Program-made: the position numbers and the translations under genes | Source of the DNA: Halomarina pelagica | Lineage (GTDB): Archaea; Halobacteriota; Halobacteria; Halobacteriales; Haloarculaceae | Reading direction: 5' to 3' | NCBI RefSeq assembly: GCF_024228315.1 | Contig: NZ_CP100454.1 | Location: forward strand, 1,240,001-1,304,000 | Length of the DNA stretch: 64,000 nt | The notes under the pieces: model-generated | The model's database searches: none | What the model was told of the DNA's origin: nothing | The model's input: the letters and a program-made list of their open reading frames with translations, nothing else | In this document: piece by piece, positions 51,329 to 59,513 of the stretch | How the letters are laid out: each line of letters opens with the position of its first letter | Position numbering within the stretch: position 1 is the first letter of the stretch

Positions 51329-52347
51329 CTGATCGCCTCCACGAGGTCGTCCGCGTCGAAGCGCACGGGATCGACCGCGGGCGCGTCGATGGCGTCGCCG
51401 AAGTCGGCGAGCGCCTCGCGGGCCGCGTCGTCGTCCGCGACGCCGGCGGTGTTGAGCGCCCCGCCGACCACCTCGGCGGGGTTGACGGGTTCGGCCAGCG
51501 ACTCGTAGAGCGCGGCGGCCGCCCCCGGTTCCATCAGGTCGAACTCCTCGTAGCCGTGGACGACCTCGCGGCCCGCCTCGTGACAGAGCACGAGGTGGTC
51601 CGGCATCGAGCCGTGGAGGATGCCGCACGTGACCGTCGAGTAGGCCGGGTGGACGATGGAGCCCTGCCCCTCGACGAAGAGGTAGTCGTACTCCTCCGCC
51701 CGCTCGACCAGCATCCGCTCGACCGCGCCCGCGGTGAAGTCGCTGATCGTCCGGTCGATGGGGATGCCCCACCCCTCGATCATGATGCCCGTCTGTCCGG
51801 TGGGGACGAACCCGGCGTTCAGCCCGGCGTCGCGGGCCGCCTCCAGGAGTTCGAGCGTGACGGTCATCTTCCCGACCGAGCAGTCCGTGCCGACGGTCGT
51901 GACGATCGTCGCGTCGAGGTCGCGGGCGACGCCCTCCGCGACGGTGAGGTCGGCCGGGGGCCGGCGCACGTCCCGGAGTTCACAGCCGTGCTCGTCGGCG
52001 AGGCGGGCGAACTCCTCGTCCTCGGAGAGGAAGTAGTGCAGCCCCGACCAGACGTCACAGCCCCGCGAGAGCGCGCCGCGCACGTCGTCGCGCCAGGACT
52101 CGTCGAACCCGCCGCCGATGGGCGCGATGCCGATCACCAGCGCGTCGATCTCGGGCACGTCCTCGATGCCGGCGACGACGGGCGCGTCCTGCACGTCCGG
52201 CAGGTAGTCGGAGACGCGCGTTCCGGTGCCGTCGGCGAGGTCTCTATCCAGGACCGCCGCCACGTCGTGGTCGCCGTAGCGGAGCAGTCCGACCGCCGTC
52301 TTCGCGTCGTCGGGGAATTTCCCGTGCGCAAGTACCGCAATTCGCAT
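51325..52347 (-). CDS. dgcN: D-glutamate N-acetyltransferase (DgcN-type, DUF1611)
   Basis: 340 residues. An N-terminal domain (1-140) includes LGKFPDD-like AHGKFPDDAKTAVGLLRYGD. The C-terminal part has a P-loop-like TVGTDCSVGKMTVTLELL near residue 155 and GILHGSMPDHLVLCHEAG. DUF1611 proteins next to enolase-superfamily epimerases were shown to be DgcN in a D-glutamate catabolic route described from marine bacteria and haloarchaea. The pair would convert D-glutamate to N-acetyl-L-glutamate. Confidence 0.82.
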   Translation of the reverse strand: MRIAVLAHGKFPDDAKTAVGLLRYGDHDVAAVLDRDLADGTGTRVSDYLPDVQDAPVVAGIEDVPEIDALVIGIAPIGGGFDESWRDDVRGALSRGCDVWSGLHYFLSEDEEFARLADEHGCELRDVRRPPADLTVAEGVARDLDATIVTTVGTDCSVGKMTVTLELLEAARDAGLNAGFVPTGQTGIMIEGWGIPIDRTISDFTAGAVERMLVERAEEYDYLFVEGQGSIVHPAYSTVTCGILHGSMPDHLVLCHEAGREVVHGYEEFDLMEPGAAAALYESLAEPVNPAEVVGGALNTAGVADDDAAREALADFGDAIDAPAVDPVRFDADDLVEAIR

Positions 52348-52411
52348 ACCGACCTCTCCGCGCGGGGGGCATTAAGCGCCACGTGATACCCCGGAAGGTG
52401 TTAGAAGATCG

Positions 52412-53299
52412 TTAGATGACCGCCAGTCGCGTCCGCCAGAACGCGCGGCGGGCGTCGGCGAGCGCGTCCTCCGGGTCGCCCGTCGCGTCCACCGCGCGCG
52501 TGGCCGCGGCGCGGTCCGCGAAGCGATCGAGGACGGTCCGCTCGCCGACGACGTAGAGCGGGATCCCATCGACCTCGTCGAGCGCCTCCGCACAGCGGTC
52601 GAGGTGGTCGCGGATCTGTCCGTCGCGGATCCGCTCGAAGCGCGCCTGCGAGAAGCCGCCCTTCGAGTGCTGTTCCTTCACGTCGCTCTCGAACCCCTCG
52701 AACGAGACGCGCTCGTCGCCGTCGTAGACGCCGAGCGCGAACGTGTCAGCGCGCACGAGCGCGAGGGCGTGGCGGCCCGCCGGGAGGAACCACTCGCGCT
52801 CGACGCGGAAGCCGTCTCCCCACTCGCAGAACGGGTCGGGGGCGAGCGGCGGCGAGAGCGCGACGCTCATCAGACGGGCGTCGTCGGCGTAGACGAGACA
52901 CGGGGCCGCCCTGTCGACCAGCGCCCGCCGCTCGCCCAGCAGGTCCGCGAGGGCGTCGGGGACCCCGCCCCCGTCTCCGACCATCGCGGAGAGCGCTCCT
53001 TCCGGGCCGGTCGCGACGCTCTCCAGCCGATCGAGGACCGACTCGGTGCGGCGGCGGCCCATCGCCTCGCGGTGGCGGAACGCGAGGTCGGGGGCGTCGC
53101 GCTCCTCGAGTTCGCCGCGCAGGCCCGCGATCCGATCCTCGAGTCGGTTCACCCGCTCTTCGGCCTCCTGGCGGGCGGTGACGGCCTCGCGGCGGCGCTC
53201 GCGCTCGGCGTCGAGCCGCCGTTCGAGGTGTCGGCGCTCCTCCTCCAGGTCGTCGATGCGGTCGCGGAGGCCCCCGCGACCGAGCAACCGGTCGAGCAT
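52412..53299 (-). CDS. Vms1/ANKZF1-type peptidyl-tRNA hydrolase with coiled-coil N-terminus
   Basis: 295 residues. A coiled coil at 11-67 (LRDRIDDLEEERRHLERRLD) precedes an eRF1-like VLRF1 domain. The signature KEQHSKGGFSQARFERIRDG places the catalytic Gln at about 218 (GGFSQ). Homologues release nascent chains from stalled 60S/50S ribosomes in quality control. Haloarchaeal members lack the ankyrin domain. Nearby gene at 53324 (DUF5802) shares direction; the gap is 24 bases. Confidence 0.84.
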   Translation of the reverse strand: MLDRLLGRGGLRDRIDDLEEERRHLERRLDAERERRREAVTARQEAEERVNRLEDRIAGLRGELEERDAPDLAFRHREAMGRRRTESVLDRLESVATGPEGALSAMVGDGGGVPDALADLLGERRALVDRAAPCLVYADDARLMSVALSPPLAPDPFCEWGDGFRVEREWFLPAGRHALALVRADTFALGVYDGDERVSFEGFESDVKEQHSKGGFSQARFERIRDGQIRDHLDRCAEALDEVDGIPLYVVGERTVLDRFADRAAATRAVDATGDPEDALADARRAFWRTRLAVI

Positions 53300-53323
53300 G
53301 GCCCGACCGAGGGAAGGGAACGA

Positions 53324-53668
53324 CTAAATACCGACGGGGGTGCCCATGTCGAGCAGTTGCGCGGCGCGGTCGACCTTCGCGAGCAGCACCTCGCGGAGGT
53401 CGGGGAGGTCGTCGTCGCCCTCGGGGACGAGGTCGGCGGGGACGGCCAGCGTCCCCTCCGGGACCCCGCCCTCGCCGTGGACCGCGAGGTGCCGGGTCCC
53501 GAGTTTCATCACGAGGGGCGTGTCGAGTCGCTCTACCCCCTCGCCGGACGCGTAGTAGCGTCGGTTGACCCACTCGTGCTGTGCGCGTTGCATGACCGGC
53601 CGGTCGCCGCCGTAGGGCTCGACGTACAACCGTCCGAGGTAGTATCCGCCGGAGAAGCGTTCGAACAT
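53324..53668 (-). CDS. DUF5802 family protein
   Basis: 114 residues with the haloarchaea-specific DUF5802 start MFERFSGGYYLGRLYVEPY and MQRAQHEWVNRRYY. Function unknown. The gene precedes the peptidyl-tRNA hydrolase gene on the same strand, so the two may be one transcript. The ATG at 53668 is the standard start. Confidence 0.88.
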   Translation of the reverse strand: MFERFSGGYYLGRLYVEPYGGDRPVMQRAQHEWVNRRYYASGEGVERLDTPLVMKLGTRHLAVHGEGGVPEGTLAVPADLVPEGDDDLPDLREVLLAKVDRAAQLLDMGTPVGI

Positions 53669-53776
53669 CTGTGCGTCGGAACGTTAGTCAGTCACTCGCA
53701 TAAGGGTTTCCGGGAACGCTTATCACGGCGCGCTTTCAGACGACATCGCTTTCACGGCGGGCGACCGGCATGAGGT

Positions 53777-54451
53777 ATGATCCCCGACCGGTGGGCGAGG
53801 TACTACCTCGAGAACGCGCCGAGTCTGGTGTGGTTGCTCGTCGCGAACGTCGCGGCGGTGCTCGTGGGGGTCCGCTACTACGTCGAGACGATACCGGGCG
53901 TGAACACGTTCGTCTGGCCGCTCTACGCCGACTCGCCCGCGGCGACGTTCCTCGCCGCGCTCTCCTTCGCCACGCTCCTGCCCAACCTCGGCCGATCCGT
54001 TGACGACGCCCCGGTGAACCGACCGCTCGCCTACCTCCACACGCTCTCGTTCGTCTGGCTGGTGAAGTACGGCCTCTGGACGGCGGTGGCGCTCAACCTC
54101 CGCGTCTCGCTCTACTTCCCCGAAGCCTGGGCCTACTTCGGCATTATGCTCACCCACCTCGCGTTCGTCGGCGAGGCGTACCTCCTCCCGTACGTCGGGC
54201 GCACCACCCGGGGCGCGCTGACGTTCGCGCTCGGCCTGGCGCTCCTCAACGATCTCGTCGACTACGGGTTCGCGACGGTGACCGGGAGCTGTGCGCTCGG
54301 CACAGTCGGGGAGCGGTGCCTCCTCTACCCGCCGCTTCGGTACGAGCCGGGGCTGGCCCTCCCGCTCCTCACCGTTCTCACGACAGTCGTCAGCGTGTGG
54401 CTCGCTTCGTCGGCGTTCGGTCGCCTCGAGGAGGATGAAACGATCGTTTAA
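53777..54451 (+). CDS. DUF1405 membrane protein
   Basis: 224 residues with five to seven membrane helices. Start MIPDRWARYYLENAPSLVWL and the segment YFGIMLTHLAFVGEAYLL match the DUF1405 (YpjA-like) family. Function unknown. The C-terminal residues EEDETIV are acidic. Confidence 0.85.
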   Translation: MIPDRWARYYLENAPSLVWLLVANVAAVLVGVRYYVETIPGVNTFVWPLYADSPAATFLAALSFATLLPNLGRSVDDAPVNRPLAYLHTLSFVWLVKYGLWTAVALNLRVSLYFPEAWAYFGIMLTHLAFVGEAYLLPYVGRTTRGALTFALGLALLNDLVDYGFATVTGSCALGTVGERCLLYPPLRYEPGLALPLLTVLTTVVSVWLASSAFGRLEEDETIV

Positions 54452-54492
54452 CGGGTCGTTGTTCGTTTTGAACGGTCCGAACGGAGTTACCT

Positions 54493-54502
54493 CCTTTTAA
54501 GC
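54493..54502 (+). promoter_or_regulatory. TATA box for the coiled-coil surface protein gene
   Basis: CCTTTTAAGC lies 23-32 bases before the ATG at 54525, expected for a leaderless transcript. Confidence 0.5.
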
Positions 54503-54524
54503 CCGCACCGCGAATTCGAGGGTG

Positions 54525-55514
54525 ATGCTCAGGAAGGGGGTTGCGATCGCAGCGGGCGCGGTCGGCCTGGTCCTGTTCGCCGCGGTCATCGGCGGGACCG
54601 GCGCGACCGCGGGGCCGACGACGCAATCCAACGAGACCGATCGGGGACTGGGGACCGCCATCTCCTCGTTCATGCAGGTCAGCGCCATCGAGACGCAGCA
54701 CGAAGTCGAGCGCGAGATGTGGGAGGCGGCGTTCGAGAACGCGAAGAGCCAGGCCGAGCGGCGGCGACTCCTGGAGCAACGCGAGCGGGCGCTCGAGCGG
54801 CGCATCGAGGCGCTGAACGGGAGCCGCTCCGAGGTCGGCGTGCGGACGGTGGTCGCCGCGCAGATCCGCAAGGCGGTCGTCGAGGCCCGGATCGACGCGC
54901 TCCAGGCCGACATCGAGAACGCGGTCGAGGCGTCCAACCGGACGGCGATCGACGCGCCGGGGCTCGCGAAACTCCGCGAGCGCGGCGTGGCGCTCGACCG
55001 GTCGACGCCGGACGCCCCCGCGCTCGTCGGTATCGACGAAGGCGGCGGTCCCGGCGGAGACGACGAGGGCGGCGGAGAGTCGGGGAAACCGGGAAAACCG
55101 GGGAAAGTGACCGACGAACCGCGATCGACGACGCCGACCGTACCGAGCGGCCCTCCGACGGGGACGGGGACGGAGACGGGAAACGGGACGGACGGGGCGG
55201 GTGACGCCGACAGCCCCCTCGGGACCGATCCCGTCGACGGGCCGACGATCGGCGTCGGCGACGGGGAGAACGGCACGGATACCGCGAGCGGCTCGAACGA
55301 CTCGAACAGTTCCGACGGTTCGAACGACTCGAGTGAGTCGAACGATTCCGACGGCTCGAACGACGGGGAAACCGGGGCCGACGGGTCGAACGGGACGGGC
55401 GGGACGGACGGCACTGGCGACGCGGACGGTACCGCCGCTCCCGACGGTATCGACGGATCGAGCGGATCGGACGGCTCCACCGGTTCGACGGACTCGAACG
55501 ACACGCTCCTCTAG
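54525..55514 (+). CDS. exported coiled-coil protein with Ser/Gly/Asn/Asp-rich tail (DUF7096-like)
   Basis: 329 residues from the ATG at 54525 (a GTG one codon earlier also fits). A signal-like hydrophobic segment at 5-28 precedes a helical region (QHEVEREMWEAAFENAKSQA to about 150) and a long low-complexity tail, full of NGT, NDS and GSN segments. Many N-glycosylation sequons and an acidic repetitive tail fit an exported surface protein. From memory such DUF7096-like proteins often precede an ArsR-type gene, as here. Confidence 0.76.
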   Translation: MLRKGVAIAAGAVGLVLFAAVIGGTGATAGPTTQSNETDRGLGTAISSFMQVSAIETQHEVEREMWEAAFENAKSQAERRRLLEQRERALERRIEALNGSRSEVGVRTVVAAQIRKAVVEARIDALQADIENAVEASNRTAIDAPGLAKLRERGVALDRSTPDAPALVGIDEGGGPGGDDEGGGESGKPGKPGKVTDEPRSTTPTVPSGPPTGTGTETGNGTDGAGDADSPLGTDPVDGPTIGVGDGENGTDTASGSNDSNSSDGSNDSSESNDSDGSNDGETGADGSNGTGGTDGTGDADGTAAPDGIDGSSGSDGSTGSTDSNDTLL

Positions 55515-55562
55515 GTGGACGGAAGCGTCACCGTTTTCACCGTCTGCGACTTACCTGAGGTA

Positions 55563-56243
55563 ATGGACTCCGCCGCGTTGCTCGATCTGCTGGGGAACGA
55601 GAACCGTCGGCGCATCCTCCGCCTGCTGGCTCGAAAGCCCTGTTACGTCACCGAGATCAGCGAGTACCTCGGCGTCAGCCCGAAGGCGGTCATCGACCAC
55701 CTCAGGAAGCTCGAAGACGCGGGACTGGTCGAGTCGCGCGTCGACGACCAGCGGCGCAAGTACTTCTCCATCGCGCGCAACCTCCGTCTCGAGGTGAGCG
55801 TCTCGCCGTACGGGTTCGGCGCGAAGAGCGCCTATCCCGCCAGCCGGGGGCTCGACATGACGCGCTGTCGGTACCTGACGATCGACGTCTCGAACCCCGA
55901 CGACGCGGCCGAACTCGGCGAACTCGCGGGCGAACTGGAGCGGCTCGAGCGGCTCTCGAGCGAACTCTCGATGGCCCAGCGGTGGGTGCAGGGTCGGCTG
56001 ACGGAGGTGATGGACGGCATCTCGGAGCAGGTTCGAAACAGCGCCACGCTGGGATCGCCGGACGGCACCGACGCGCGCTTCTACGCGGAGGTCCTCGCCG
56101 CGCTCGCCAACGGCGCAGAGCGCGTCGACGAGGTCGCCCGGCGCGCCGACGCCGCCCCGGACCTCGTCGAGGAGGCGCTCCGCCGCCTCGCGAAGCACGG
56201 CGTCGTCGAGCGCGAGGGGGAACGCTGGCGGCTGACCGGATAA
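55563..56243 (+). CDS. ArsR-like winged-helix regulator with two HTH-like parts
   Basis: 226 residues from the ATG at 55563. The N-terminal winged helix is ALLDLLGNENRRRILRLLAR then PKAVIDHLRKLEDAGLVES. A second HTH-like segment lies near the C-terminus (FYAEVLAALANGAERVDEVA, then EEALRRLAKHGVVEREG). The middle carries SPYGFGAKSAYPASRG. Likely a dimeric repressor. It lies 48 bases after the surface protein gene and is a plausible regulator of it. Confidence 0.84.
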   Translation: MDSAALLDLLGNENRRRILRLLARKPCYVTEISEYLGVSPKAVIDHLRKLEDAGLVESRVDDQRRKYFSIARNLRLEVSVSPYGFGAKSAYPASRGLDMTRCRYLTIDVSNPDDAAELGELAGELERLERLSSELSMAQRWVQGRLTEVMDGISEQVRNSATLGSPDGTDARFYAEVLAALANGAERVDEVARRADAAPDLVEEALRRLAKHGVVEREGERWRLTG

Positions 56244-56280
56244 GTTCGGGCGATACGGTCGGTTCAGGGGTCGAATCGAT

Positions 56281-56739
56281 TCAGAGGTCCTTCGTCACGC
56301 CCGCCCGGAGGTCGCGGCCGAAGTAGTGGCCGATCAGGGCGGCGAGCGCGCCCGCGCCGATACCGACGGCCGCGAGGGTCGCCCCCGCGTCGGCGAGGAC
56401 GGCGAGCATCACGTAGTCGGTGAAGACGCTCAGCGTGGCGGCCAGCGCGCCGGCGACGACGGCTTCGAGGTAGTGGCGGCGCGCGGAGAGCAGGCCGAGA
56501 CCGAACGCGGCGACGAACACTCCCAGGAGCCCCGCGCCGGGGACGAACGGGAGGAACGCGCTCGCGAGGAACAGTCCGGCGACGGCGAGCGCGAGCGCCA
56601 GCAGGAAGTAACGTGGCGAGAACACCCGCTTCGCCCGGCCGGCGAGGCGGGCGCGACGGCTTCGATCCCCGGCGGACGACGACCGCTCGCCGTCGGTCGT
56701 CGTCTCGAGTTCGCGGAGGAGTTCGTCGGTGCGCGACAT
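56281..56739 (-). CDS. membrane protein, 152 residues
   Basis: ATG at 56739. About 38 charged N-terminal residues with MSRTDELLRELETTTDGE are followed by four hydrophobic segments (SPRYFLLALALAVAGLFLAS and three more). The family resembles small DUF456-like membrane proteins. No function known. Convergent with the ArsR-like gene. Confidence 0.7.
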   Translation of the reverse strand: MSRTDELLRELETTTDGERSSSAGDRSRRARLAGRAKRVFSPRYFLLALALAVAGLFLASAFLPFVPGAGLLGVFVAAFGLGLLSARRHYLEAVVAGALAATLSVFTDYVMLAVLADAGATLAAVGIGAGALAALIGHYFGRDLRAGVTKDL

Positions 56740-56858
56740 GCCCGACCGTTTCGTCCGCGCGGATATGTGCCTTTTCCCGGTCGGGGAGGTGGTGCGCTCC
56801 GCTCCGCTCCGGGTCGCGGTTCCGTGGGGTTAAGTTCCGTCTCGGAGAAGACCCTGGC

Positions 56859-58103
56859 ATGAACTCAGGCGACCGCGTGCGCGTCGAGCGCGGCGACAGC
56901 GTCTACGAGGGCGTCCTCATGCCCTCCACGACGGCCGAGCAGGTCGTCGTGAAGCTCGACGGCGGGTACAACGTCGGCATCGACCGCGAGGGAAGCGACG
57001 TGACGGTGCTCGAATCCGACGTCTACGAGGTCGGCGGAGCGGGCGGCGAGGAGGCGACCTCGGAGGTCGAGTTCGACGAGGACCTCCCGACGATCGCGCT
57101 CATCTCGACCGGCGGCACCATCGCCTCCACGGTCGACTACCGCACCGGCGCGGTGACGGCGCAGTTCACCGCCGAGGACGTCCTCCGCGCCGTCCCGGAC
57201 CTCGCGGGGCGGGCGAACTACCGCGGTCGCGTCGTCGCCAACATCCTTTCCGAGAACATGACGCCCGACGTGTGGCGGGACCTCGCGGAGGCGGTGTACG
57301 AGGAGATCGAGGCCGGCGCGGACGGCGTCGTCGTCATGCACGGCACGGACACGATGCAGTACACGGCGAGCGCGCTCGCGTTCGTGCTCGACACGCCCGT
57401 CCCGATCGTCTTCACGGGCAGCCAGCGTTCGGCCGACCGCCCCTCCTCCGACAACGTGATGAACGCGGTCTGTGCCGTGGAGGCGGCGAAGGCCGACTGC
57501 GCGGAGGTGCTCGTCTGCATGCACGCCACCGAGAGCGACGACCGCTGCGCGCTCCACCGGGGCACGCGCGTGCGCAAGAACCACACCTCCCGGCGCGACG
57601 CCTTCGAGACGGTCGGCAACCGACCGCTCGGGCACGTGGACTACGAGACCGAGGCGGTCACGTTCGACCGCGAGTACGCCCCCCGCGGCGGGGTCGAACT
57701 CGCCATCGCGCCCGACCTGGAGACGGAGGTCGAACTGCTGAAGTTCACCCCCGGGATGGACGAGGCGCTCCTCGACTGCTGCGCGGGGAAGGCCGGCCTC
57801 GTGATCGAGGGGACGGGGCTCGGGCACGTCAACACGGACCTCGTCCCGAAGCTCGAGTCGATGATCGACGACGGGACGGTGGTCGTCATGACCAGCCAGT
57901 GTCTCGCGGGGCGGGTCTGCGACCGCGTCTACGACACGGGCCGCGACCTGCTCGACGCGGGCGTCGTCGAGGGCGAGGACATGCTCCCCGGCACGGCGAA
58001 GGTGAAGCTGATGTGGGCGCTCGCCAACGCCGAGGCGGTCGAGGAGACGATGCGGACGCCGATCGCGGGCGAGCTGACCGGGCGGTCTGCGCCGTGGACG
58101 TGA
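56859..58103 (+). CDS. gatD: Glu-tRNA(Gln) amidotransferase subunit D
   Basis: 414 residues from the ATG at 56859. The TATA-like GGGTTAAGTT lies about 25 bases upstream, so it is leaderless. An N-terminal beta-barrel (GDRVRVERGDSVYEG) precedes a type I asparaginase domain: STGGTIAS at 83-90 with the catalytic Thr, HGTDTMQYTASALAF and a Lys in FTGSQRSADRPSSDN. GatD with GatE forms Gln-tRNA by transamidation of Glu-tRNA(Gln). gatE is not in the window. Coupled with the following GNAT gene. Confidence 0.94.
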   Translation: MNSGDRVRVERGDSVYEGVLMPSTTAEQVVVKLDGGYNVGIDREGSDVTVLESDVYEVGGAGGEEATSEVEFDEDLPTIALISTGGTIASTVDYRTGAVTAQFTAEDVLRAVPDLAGRANYRGRVVANILSENMTPDVWRDLAEAVYEEIEAGADGVVVMHGTDTMQYTASALAFVLDTPVPIVFTGSQRSADRPSSDNVMNAVCAVEAAKADCAEVLVCMHATESDDRCALHRGTRVRKNHTSRRDAFETVGNRPLGHVDYETEAVTFDREYAPRGGVELAIAPDLETEVELLKFTPGMDEALLDCCAGKAGLVIEGTGLGHVNTDLVPKLESMIDDGTVVVMTSQCLAGRVCDRVYDTGRDLLDAGVVEGEDMLPGTAKVKLMWALANAEAVEETMRTPIAGELTGRSAPWT

Positions 58104-59029
58104 CCGACGCCGTCGAGGTACGGCGCGCGCGCGCCGAGGACCGGGAGGCGGTCGTGGCGTTCACCGCCGACACGTGGCCCGATCGCGGTGCCGGCGACTA
58201 CATCCAGCACGTCTTCGACGACTGGATCGCGGGTGACGGCGACGACCAGCGGACGTTCGTCCTCGACGTCGAGGGGGAGGTCGCCGGCATCTGTCAGGGC
58301 GTGCTCCTCTCCCCGACGGAGGCGTGGGCCCAGGGGATGCGCGTCAACCCCGACTTCCGCGGTCGGGGCGTCAGCGTCGACCTGACCCGCGCCGTGTTCG
58401 ACTGGGCGGCGGCGGCCGGCGCGACGGTCTGTCGCAACATGGTCTTCTCGTGGAACGTCGCCGGACTGGGCCAGTCGCGCGCCGCGGGGTTCGAGCCCGA
58501 GACGGAGTTCCGCTGGGTGCACCCCGAACCCGACGTCGACGCGACGCCCGATCACGGCGATCACCGGGTCGTCGCCGACGCGGACGCCGCGTGGACCTAC
58601 TGGACGGACAGCCCCGCGCGCGAGCACCTCCACGGGCTCGGCCTCGATCCCGACGAGTCGTGGGCGCTGTCTGAGGTCACCCGCGAGCGACTCCGCCGCG
58701 CGGCCGACGACGGGGGGCTGTTCGCCGTGCAGGGCGGGGACGACGGCGGGACGCGGGCGATGGCCTACCGATCGCGCACATACGAGCGCCCGAACGAGGC
58801 GGGCGAGGCGGAGACGTGGGCCGAGTACGGCGTCGGCGCGTGGGCGACGCACGACCACGCGCGGGCGCTGTTCGCGGCCGTCGCCGCCGACGCCGCGGCG
58901 CTGGGTGCGGACCGGACGCGCGTGCTCGTCCCCGAGACCGTCGAGGCCGTCTCCGACGCCGCCTACGCGCGGGTCGCCGTCAGCGACGAACCCGACTTCG
59001 TGCTCGCGGCCGACCTCACGACCCGCTGA
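58100..59029 (+). CDS. GNAT-family acetyltransferase
   Basis: 309 residues starting at the GTG (58100) that overlaps the gatD stop as GTGA. A GTG six bases earlier is possible. The first GNAT domain has AWAQGMRVNPDFRGRGVSVD, the acetyl-CoA binding loop. A second, degenerate half follows, with VGAWATHDHARALFAAVAAD. Double-GNAT folds act on small molecules or proteins. Neither substrate nor a link to tRNA amidation is evident; co-expression with gatD is conserved-looking. Confidence 0.8.
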   Translation: MTDAVEVRRARAEDREAVVAFTADTWPDRGAGDYIQHVFDDWIAGDGDDQRTFVLDVEGEVAGICQGVLLSPTEAWAQGMRVNPDFRGRGVSVDLTRAVFDWAAAAGATVCRNMVFSWNVAGLGQSRAAGFEPETEFRWVHPEPDVDATPDHGDHRVVADADAAWTYWTDSPAREHLHGLGLDPDESWALSEVTRERLRRAADDGGLFAVQGGDDGGTRAMAYRSRTYERPNEAGEAETWAEYGVGAWATHDHARALFAAVAADAAALGADRTRVLVPETVEAVSDAAYARVAVSDEPDFVLAADLTTR

Positions 59030-59067
59030 CGGTCGCCGCGCCGCGCGCCGTTGACATCCACGGTGGC

Positions 59068-59204
59068 GACGCGTGGTACCGACGCGTGGTACCGACGCGC
59101 GCACACCGCCGACGCGGCCGGCGCGCCTCCGTGACGTCGTTCGTCGTTCGTTATTTGTCGTGCGTTCGTCGCGTCGTTCGTCGTGCGTTCGTCGTTACCC
59201 GCCG
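59068..59204. repeat. simple repeats between the GNAT gene and SAMP1
   Basis: GACGCGTGGTACC is repeated in tandem at 59068-59080 and 59081-59093, with a partial third copy. Further on, a CGTCGTTCGT-type simple repeat fills about 59139-59200. These sit in the convergent gap and may serve as termination spacer. No gene is present. Confidence 0.5.
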
Positions 59205-59483
59205 CTACCCGCCGCTGACCGGCGGGAACATGGCGAGTTCGTCGTCCGCGTCGAGCACCGTCTCGTAGCCGTCGTCGCTCACGAACGGGTTGCGGGAGTT
59301 CCGGAGGACGCGGACGTGATCCCGCAGTTCGCCGTCGGCGTCGAGCACCTCCTCGCGGAGTTCCGGGTGCGCCTCCAGCAGGGCGTCGAGGGCGTCGCCG
59401 AACGTCGCCCCCGCCTCGAGGTCGAGCGGGACCTCCCGCTCGCCGGCGGTCTCGGCGAGGTTCGCGAAGAGCTTCCAGTGCAT
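59205..59483 (-). CDS. samp1: small archaeal modifier protein 1 (MoaD/ubiquitin-like)
   Basis: 92 residues ending in the diglycine PPVSGG required for activation. The beta-grasp fold begins MHWKLFANLAETAGEREVPL. SAMP1 is attached to proteins by a ubiquitin-like process and also donates sulfur to molybdopterin. The E1 enzyme UbaA is not in the window. It is transcribed in the same direction as the TrkA-C pair, 30 bases downstream. Confidence 0.9.
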   Translation of the reverse strand: MHWKLFANLAETAGEREVPLDLEAGATFGDALDALLEAHPELREEVLDADGELRDHVRVLRNSRNPFVSDDGYETVLDADDELAMFPPVSGG

Positions 59484-59513
59484 ACCGGGGGTAGCGGCGG
59501 CGTGCAGATAGGT

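Noticed and set aside
59139-59200. CGTCGTTCGT repeats as a binding array
   Set aside because: They look like imperfect low-complexity sequence in a convergent gap; unit length is not constant.
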